11,178 bases of DNA from JANOQP01 sp044227705. GTDB taxonomy: Bacteria > Bacteroidota > Bacteroidia > Chitinophagales > Saprospiraceae. Position numbers and translations under genes: made by a program. The stretch covers positions 1 through 11,178 of the forward strand of contig JBGAWE010000153.1 in assembly GCA_044227705.1 (NCBI GenBank), written 5' to 3'. The notes beneath the pieces were generated by a model. That model searched no databases. It saw nothing but the letters and a program-made list of their open reading frames with translations, and was not told the origin of the DNA. This document shows positions 6,663 through 11,178 of the stretch, one piece after another (within the stretch, counting starts at the first letter, position 1; the number at the start of each line of letters is the position of its first letter).

Positions 6663-8306
6663 ATGACTGGAAAACGCACACCTCGCCTGCCTTTTTTAGC
6701 GAAAAAACTTTGTCCGATTGGCCGTTGTTGGCGTCCTCGCCAACAAAATTCGGAGAGGTTGTTGGCGAGGACGCCAACAACGGCCGCGACGGCCTGGCAC
6801 CTTTTCCCAATCGTCCTCTTCCTTTTTTGGGGAAAAACGGCCGCGCAAGTCACGACCCTCGCCCAGTGGACCTACGAGCCGCTGATGGGCACCCTCGCCA
6901 ACCCCACGCCCAACTCGGGCAGCGGATCGTCTGCCGTAGTCGCTGGAAACGGGACCATCACGCCCGGCACGTCGACCGGCGTGAGCGGCCTCGCCTGCGG
7001 CGCGCAGACCTCCGGCACCAATGCATGGGCGTTGAACCCCTTCACGCCCGGCAATGCCAATGAAATCAACGGCGTCGAGTTCAGCGTCAGCACCGCCGGG
7101 CAGTCGAACATCGCCGTCTCATGGGACCAGCGCTTCTCGAACACCTCGCCCAACACCGTCCGCCTGAAATACACGACCGACGGCGGCGGCTCGTGGAACG
7201 ACTTCACGATGACCGATTTGAACACCACCTATTGCCTCGGCTCGCTCGTCAACGGCAAGTTCGAGTGCGCCAACGCAAGCGGCGACCAGTACCGCCGTGT
7301 CAGCGTCAACCTGTCGGAAATCACGGCCGTCAATGACAACTCGGGCTTCAGGTTCCGGGTGCTGGCCAGCTATTTCCAATCGACCGGCCAGTTCCGGCAG
7401 ACGCAGACGAACACCGCCGTCGCCACAGGCGGCACTTGGCGGTTCGACAACGTGACCGTCTCTTCGCTCGGCGCGGCGGTGCCGACGGTCAATCTTTCAG
7501 CCAGCACAAACACGGGGACCGAGGCCGCGCAGACCGTCGTCACTTTGACGGCGACGGCCTCGTCGGCTGTTTTTGGAAACCAGACCGTCGGTTTCAGCGT
7601 CAACGGCGTGGGCATCACGTCGGGCGATTATGCGCTTTCGGCAAGCTCGTTGACCATAATCAGTGGAAACACGACCGCCACGGCCACCTTCACCGTCACC
7701 GACGACACGGCCATCGAGGGCGACGAGTCGGCGACGGTTTCCCTCACAAACCCAACTTGGGGCCTCATGCTCGGCACAACACCGGCCCAAAACATCCTAA
7801 TCGTCGACAACGATTTCGCGCCGAACACCCCGCCGACCATCGCCATCGACGTCGCCGCGACGAGCGACTACGTCGACGGCGCGGCCGCCTCGCCCCTGGC
7901 CAGCCCGTTCGGCGTCGCAGCGGCCATCGGCGACCCGACCGATCCGATGCAGACGCTCGGCGTCGTTTTCTAGGTGAACGACGCGGAAACGCCGCCCTCG
8001 AACCTGACCGTCACCGCCACCAGCTCGAACACGGCCGTCGTGGCCAATTCGGACATCAGCATCGGCGGCATCGGCGCGTCGCGGACGGTGAGCGTTCTGC
8101 CGACGGCGGTTGGATTGAGCAATATTGTCGTTTCGGTCAGCGACGGGACGGTCTATACCACGTTCACCATCAACTACGCCGTTCTGGCCGAGTCGACCTT
8201 CCCCGGCATCGACGCGCTTCCACGCCGCCGGTTCGTCGGACGGCTCGACGGCCAACCGCAGGGTGGTCAAGATGTAAGTTTTCTCAATCGCCCTGTTTTT
8301 GATTGA
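6663..8306 (+). pseudogene. Secreted Calx-beta/Ig-like adhesion-type protein, interrupted by TAG and frameshift
   Basis: From ATG 6663 (GTG 6630 and TTG 6759 are alternatives) the frame runs 436 residues to TAG at 7971-7973. A signal-peptide core, LFPIVLFLFWGKTAAQ, sits at about residues 42-57, behind an abnormally long basic N-terminus created by the palindrome at 6720-6785. A jelly-roll-like domain follows (about 60-265, including NAWALNPFTPGNANE and the Trp-rich SWDQRFS region). Then comes a Calx-beta domain (about 274-384) with the IEGDE and VDND hallmarks. An Ig-like repeat begins at PTIAIDV and is cut by the TAG within VVF-TAG-VNDAETPPSNLTV, clearly mid-domain. It resumes in the same frame to about 8200. 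Beyond that, another frame reads TRFHAAGSSDGSTANRRVVKM and stops at TAA, indicating a one-base shift; the nominal frame ends at TGA 8304-8306. Intact relatives are usually longer surface proteins. Decay is most likely; a sequencing error or suppressed stop remain possible. Confidence 0.7.
6720..6785. repeat. 27-bp perfect inverted repeat with hairpin-forming arms
   Basis: The left arm (6720-6746) and right arm (6759-6785) are exact reverse complements separated by 12 nt. Each arm is itself a palindrome: TTGTTGGCG-TCCT-CGCCAACAA on the left and TTGTTGGCG-AGGA-CGCCAACAA on the right, with 9-bp stems and 4-nt loops. Either one long hairpin or two short ones can form. It lies inside the open frame just upstream of the signal-peptide core, adding peptides such as CWRPRQQ and LARTPTTAAT. 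This resembles REP/BIME-type palindromic elements. Whether it occurs elsewhere in the genome cannot be seen here. Confidence 0.9.
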
Positions 8307-8309
8307 CAT

Positions 8310-8347
8310 GAGGCCGTCCCGGTGTCGGGGCGGCCTCTTTTTTTTTT
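8310..8347 (+). terminator. Strong rho-independent terminator before the nos operon
   Basis: GAGGCCGTCCCG (8310-8321) pairs with CGGGGCGGCCTC (8326-8337), 12 pairs including one G-U, around the tetraloop GTGT. Ten consecutive T follow (8338-8347). It sits just after the TGA at 8304-8306 and isolates the Calx-beta unit from the nos genes. Confidence 0.95.
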
Positions 8348-8413
8348 GCCCATCTTCCTTTTAAAACAATGGCGGTTGTTGGCATCGGGCTGACTCGCAG
8401 CGTGTTGCGCCGG

Positions 8414-8448
8414 TTGACAAAAATCAGGTCAAGGGCTGACCGAGGTCA
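8414..8448 (+). promoter_or_regulatory. Putative Crp/Fnr-like operator region of the nos operon
   Basis: TTGAC-AAAA-ATCAG (8414-8427) matches the Fnr consensus TTGAT-N4-ATCAA at 8 of 10 positions. The same TTGAC also pairs symmetrically with GTCAA at 8428-8432 across 9 nt. Next to it, AGGTCA occurs at 8426-8431 and 8443-8448, 17 nt apart, and TGACC-GA-GGTCA (8437-8448) is a perfect short inverted repeat. Crp/Fnr-family regulators commonly control denitrification genes under low oxygen or nitric oxide, so the location is apt. Which protein binds, and which of the overlapping symmetries matters, is not known. Confidence 0.4.
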
Positions 8449-8472
8449 GGCGGGCTGGTTCGGGGAGACAGT

Positions 8473-8480
8473 GACTTTTG
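8473..8480 (+). promoter_or_regulatory. Possible -7 element for the cytochrome c-nosZ operon
   Basis: GACTTTTG differs from TAnnTTTG only at the first fixed base. It lies 36 nt before the cytochrome ATG at 8517 and downstream of the Fnr-like site, a workable activator position. No clear -33 TTTG is present, which would be consistent with activator dependence. Confidence 0.3.
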
Positions 8481-8516
8481 TTGCACAAGTTTATCATCAC
8501 CAAATCTTTCAGGACG

Positions 8517-8981
8517 ATGCGACCCACCACTTTGCTCATCGGCCTCCTCGCCATCGCGACGGCCGCCTGCACCTCGAAAAGCCAGGCCGACCAAGCCGCC
8601 AAAAAATCGCCTTCTCCCATTGATGCCGCCGCCCCACAGACCGAGACCCATGGCGTAGAGGTCAAGGAGGTCGCCCTGACCAGCCCGCTCAACGCCGAGT
8701 GGGTGACGGCTGGCAAGGCCGATTACGACCTCAAATGCTCGGCCTGCCACAAGCTGACAAGCGAGAAGCTTGTCGGCCCCGGCTGGTCGGGAGTGACGAA
8801 GCGGCGCGAGCCGGTCTGGATAATGAACATGATAACCAACGTCGACATGATGCTCGAAAAGGACGCCGAGGCGCAGAAGCTCCTCGAACAGTGCCTCGTC
8901 AGGATGCCCAACCAGAACCTCACGCAGGAGGAGGCGCGAAAAGTCCTCGAGTTCATGCGGAAGAACGACGGCGAGAAATAG
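8517..8981 (+). CDS. Class I c-type cytochrome, probable lipoprotein, electron donor to NosZ
   Basis: The 154-residue protein has a short lipoprotein-like signal ending at C18 (ATAAC), then an Ala/Lys/Pro linker and one cytochrome c domain. CSACH (74-78) is the covalent haem site, GPGWSGV (87-93) is the usual loop, and M130 in VRMPNQNL is the likely axial Met ligand. A final helix, EEARKVLEFMRKN, completes the fold. Cytochromes of this type directly precede nosZ in many Bacteroidota nos clusters, and I infer that it delivers electrons to the CuA site of NosZ in the periplasm. The upstream TTG at 8478 is in frame, but ATG 8517 is right for the signal sequence. It ends at TAG, 45 nt before nosZ. 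That spacer is open and in the same frame as nosZ, so only this TAG separates the two reading frames. Confidence 0.9.
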   Translation: MRPTTLLIGLLAIATAACTSKSQADQAAKKSPSPIDAAAPQTETHGVEVKEVALTSPLNAEWVTAGKADYDLKCSACHKLTSEKLVGPGWSGVTKRREPVWIMNMITNVDMMLEKDAEAQKLLEQCLVRMPNQNLTQEEARKVLEFMRKNDGEK

Positions 8982-9026
8982 CCGGTCGAGCCTGCCTTTA
9001 TCGCCCACACCAATTTTTCTAAAAAA

Positions 9027-11027
9027 ATGAAACAGCATTTCGTTCCCGCCCTGCTCATGGGCGGCGTGGCAATCGCTTGCCTCCAACTTTCCACCGGCTG
9101 CAAGCCGCAGAACCCCACAAAAGCCGTCGTCGGCGACGCCGCCGAGCGCGTCTACGTCGCGCCGGGCAAGTACGACGAGTTCTACAACTTCGTCTCGGGC
9201 GGCTTCTCGGGCCAGGTCACGGTCTACGGCCTTCCGTCAGGGCGGCTGCTGCGCAACATCCCCGTCTTCTCGGAGGACGCGCAGACCGGCTGGGGCTACT
9301 CCGAGGAAACAAAGCCGATGCTCAACACCTCGCACGGCTACGTCCCCTGGGACGACTCGCACCACCCGGCCCTCTCCACGACCGAGGGCGTGCACGACGG
9401 CCGCTGGTGCTTCATCAACGGCAACAACACGCCGCGCATCGCCCGCATCGACCTGAAGACCTTCCGAACGGCGGAGATCATCGAGATACCCAACAGCTCG
9501 GGCAACCACTCGTCGCCGTTCATCACCGAGAACACAGAGTACACCGTCGCCGGGACGCGCTTCTCGTACCCGCTCGACAACGAGGGCGCCGTCTCCGACG
9601 TGCCGATTTCGACCTACAAAAAGAACTTCCGGGGGACGGTCAGCTTCGTAAAGGTCGACCCGCAGACGGGGCGCATGGGCATCGGCTTCCAAATCCTGCT
9701 GCCAGGGGTCAACTTCGACCTCTCCCGTGCCGGGAAGGGGCCGTCGCACGACTGGTTCTTCTTCTCTTGCTACAACACCGAGCAGGCCAATACCCTCCTC
9801 GAAGTCAACGCCTCCCAGAAGGACAAGGACTTCATCATGGCCGTCAACTGGAAAAAGGCTGAGGAATACGCGAAAGCCGGCAAGGGCCGCCACGACAAGG
9901 TGCGCTACGCCCACAACGTCTACGACGAGCAGACGCACTCGGCCACTTCAAAAATCGAGACCGACGTGCTGGTGCTCGACCCGCACGAGTTGAAGGACAT
10001 CGTCTATTTCATGCCCTGCCCTAAGTCGCCGCACGGCTGCGACGTCGACCCGACGGGGCAGTACATCGTCGGCTCGGGCAAGCTGGCAGCCATCATCCCG
10101 GTCTTTTCCTTTGACAAAATCCAGAAGGCAATTGCCGACAAGAACTTCGAGGGCGAGTACGACGGCCTGCCCGTCCTGAAATACGACGCGGTGCTGCACG
10201 GCGAGGTGAAAAAGCCAGGCCTCGGCCCGCTCCACACGGAGTTCGACGCCAACGGGAATGCGTACACGTCCTTTTTCGTCTCCTCCGAAATCGTCAAGTG
10301 GAACCTAGCCTCTCTGCAAGTCCTCGACCGGGTGCCGACCTACTATTCCATCGGCCACCTCTGCGTCCCCGGCGGGCCGACGCGAAAGCCCTGGGGCAAA
10401 TACGTCATCGCCTATAACAAAATCACGAAGGACCGTTACCTGCCGACCGGCCCCGAGCTGAACCAGTCGGCCCAGCTCTACGACATCTCGGGAGACAAGA
10501 TGAAACTCCTGCTCGACTTCCCGACGGCGGGCGAGCCGCACTATGCGGAGGCAATTCCGGCCGCCCTCATCGCGCCGAAGTCGACCAAGATTTTCAAGAT
10601 CGAGGAGAACAAGAACCCCTACGTCAGCATGGGCGAAAAGGAGGCGAAGGTCGTCCGGCAGGGCAAGCAGGTGCACGTGTACATGACGGCCATCCGGTCG
10701 CACTTCATGCCCGACAACATCGAGGGCGTTCGGCTGGGCGACGAGGTCTACTTCCACATCACCAACCTCGAACAGGACTGGGACGTGCCGCACGGCTTCG
10801 CTGTCAAAGGCTCGAACAACGCCGAGATTCTCGTCATGCCCGGCGAGACCTCCACCCTCAAATGGGTGCCCGACCGCACGGGCGTAGTGCCCATCTATTG
10901 CACCGACTTCTGCTCGGCCTTGCACCAAGAGATGCAGGGATATGTGCGGGTGTCGCCCGCAGGCTCGAATACGCCGCTCAAATGGACGACGGGCGGAACA
11001 CCGGAGGCGGGATTGCCGGCCAAGTGA
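9027..11027 (+). CDS. nosZ: Nitrous oxide reductase, clade II (Sec-type), lipoprotein-like signal
   Basis: NosZ reduces N2O to N2 in the periplasm, the last step of denitrification. The 666-residue protein has a Sec or lipoprotein leader ending at LSTGC (C25) and no twin-arginine motif, which marks clade II. All seven CuZ histidines can be matched to conserved motifs: H112 and H113 (DDSHHP), H161 (GNHSSP, the least certain), H336 (SPHGCD), H403 (GPLHTEF), H444 (IGHLC) and H505 (GEPHY). The C-terminal cupredoxin domain carries the CuA ligands H589 (DVPHGF) and C625, C629, H633 and M636 in YCTDFCSALHQEMQGY. The enzyme should therefore be functional. The start is firm: an A-rich TCTAAAAAA precedes the ATG directly. 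It follows the cytochrome gene by 45 nt and ends in TGA, 19 nt before the next nos-cluster gene, so all three are probably one transcript. No in-frame TAG or frameshift is seen. Confidence 0.98.
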   Translation: MKQHFVPALLMGGVAIACLQLSTGCKPQNPTKAVVGDAAERVYVAPGKYDEFYNFVSGGFSGQVTVYGLPSGRLLRNIPVFSEDAQTGWGYSEETKPMLNTSHGYVPWDDSHHPALSTTEGVHDGRWCFINGNNTPRIARIDLKTFRTAEIIEIPNSSGNHSSPFITENTEYTVAGTRFSYPLDNEGAVSDVPISTYKKNFRGTVSFVKVDPQTGRMGIGFQILLPGVNFDLSRAGKGPSHDWFFFSCYNTEQANTLLEVNASQKDKDFIMAVNWKKAEEYAKAGKGRHDKVRYAHNVYDEQTHSATSKIETDVLVLDPHELKDIVYFMPCPKSPHGCDVDPTGQYIVGSGKLAAIIPVFSFDKIQKAIADKNFEGEYDGLPVLKYDAVLHGEVKKPGLGPLHTEFDANGNAYTSFFVSSEIVKWNLASLQVLDRVPTYYSIGHLCVPGGPTRKPWGKYVIAYNKITKDRYLPTGPELNQSAQLYDISGDKMKLLLDFPTAGEPHYAEAIPAALIAPKSTKIFKIEENKNPYVSMGEKEAKVVRQGKQVHVYMTAIRSHFMPDNIEGVRLGDEVYFHITNLEQDWDVPHGFAVKGSNNAEILVMPGETSTLKWVPDRTGVVPIYCTDFCSALHQEMQGYVRVSPAGSNTPLKWTTGGTPEAGLPAK

Positions 11028-11046
11028 TTGAAGAAAAAATCAAGAA

Positions 11047-11178
11047 ATGAAAAAGCTCCCACTCCTCTCGCGCTCCCTCCTCGCCCTCGGCTCGCTGGCG
11101 ATGCTGGCCACGCTCAAAATGCCGCTGTGGCAGATTCAGCTCTGGGCGCCGCAGTACCCCGAGGGCCTCAACATGAAG
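11047..11178 (+). CDS. Start of nos-cluster membrane protein (3' end outside window)
   Basis: Only 44 residues are visible. They begin MKKLPLLSRSLLALGSLAML, giving a basic N-terminus and a first transmembrane helix or uncleaved signal, followed by PLWQIQLWAPQYPEGLNMK. Proteins with this W-x-I-x-L-W-A-P-Q-Y-P-E-G-L signature are, to my knowledge, encoded directly after clade II nosZ in Bacteroidota, ahead of nosL and nosDFY. They may correspond to the clade II membrane protein called NosB. A role in NosZ maturation or electron supply is inferred from position only. The ATG lies 19 nt after the nosZ stop, which indicates co-transcription. Confidence 0.75.
   Translation, partial: MKKLPLLSRSLLALGSLAMLATLKMPLWQIQLWAPQYPEGLNMK

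Noticed and set aside
8371..8383. GGCGGTTGTTGGC as a second copy of the nested palindrome
   Set aside because: Only 13 nt resemble one outer arm end, with no second arm or hairpin; kept only as a remark.
8478..8516. Upstream TTG start for the cytochrome
   Set aside because: It overlaps the likely promoter and would bury the lipoprotein signal that starts at ATG 8517.
2644..8981. Wholesale reassignment of TAG to glutamine
   Set aside because: The cytochrome c gene ends naturally at TAG after a complete domain, and more than 1,700 codons of receptor and NosZ contain no TAG. Decay, error or limited suppression fits better.
1..11178. tRNA, rRNA, CRISPR arrays, insertion sequences, toxin-antitoxin or phage genes
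   Set aside because: No cloverleaf, regularly spaced repeats, transposase or integrase motifs were recognised on either strand.

Overview
The window looks like chromosomal DNA from a high-GC member of the Bacteroidota; a Saprospiraceae/Lewinella-like bacterium is my guess. The evidence is an Oar-like TonB-dependent receptor with an N-terminal carboxypeptidase-regulatory-like domain, secreted Calx-beta and propeller proteins, a Sec-exported clade II nitrous oxide reductase, A-rich start contexts without Shine-Dalgarno sequences, and a TAnnTTTG-type promoter element. Coding regions strongly prefer G or C at third positions. That produces long spurious ORFs on the opposite strands, including one of about 1,000 codons against the receptor gene.

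Layout. (1) 1-974, minus strand: the N-terminal 324 residues of a secreted alkaline phosphatase, running off the left edge. (2) 1174-2220, plus: a secreted propeller-type protein. (3) 2254-2889: a convergent pair of small genes around a bidirectional terminator at 2508-2545. The plus-strand member has an in-frame TAG and a frameshift; the minus-strand member is a small glycine/aspartate-rich repeat protein whose frame continues past a TAG. (4) 3113-6454, plus: a complete Oar-like outer-membrane receptor followed by a strong terminator. (5) 6663-8306, plus: a secreted Calx-beta/Ig-like protein broken by an in-frame TAG and then a frameshift, with a nested palindrome inside its leader region, followed by a strong terminator. 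(6) 8517 to the right edge, plus: the start of a nitrous-oxide-respiration operon, with a lipoprotein-like cytochrome c, NosZ with all copper ligands present, and the start of a small membrane protein typical of clade II nos clusters.

The best-understood unit is the nos operon: the cytochrome c probably passes electrons to NosZ, which reduces N2O to N2 on the periplasmic side. A Crp/Fnr-like site and AGGTCA half-sites lie upstream. The phosphatase, propeller protein and receptor are ordinary envelope or secreted functions.

The most unusual signals are the 27-bp perfect inverted repeat whose arms are themselves hairpins (6720-6785), and four in-frame TAG codons in three non-core genes, two of them in CTAGG context. 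Gene decay or sequencing error is the simplest reading of the TAGs. I do not see a clear novel defence or mobile system.
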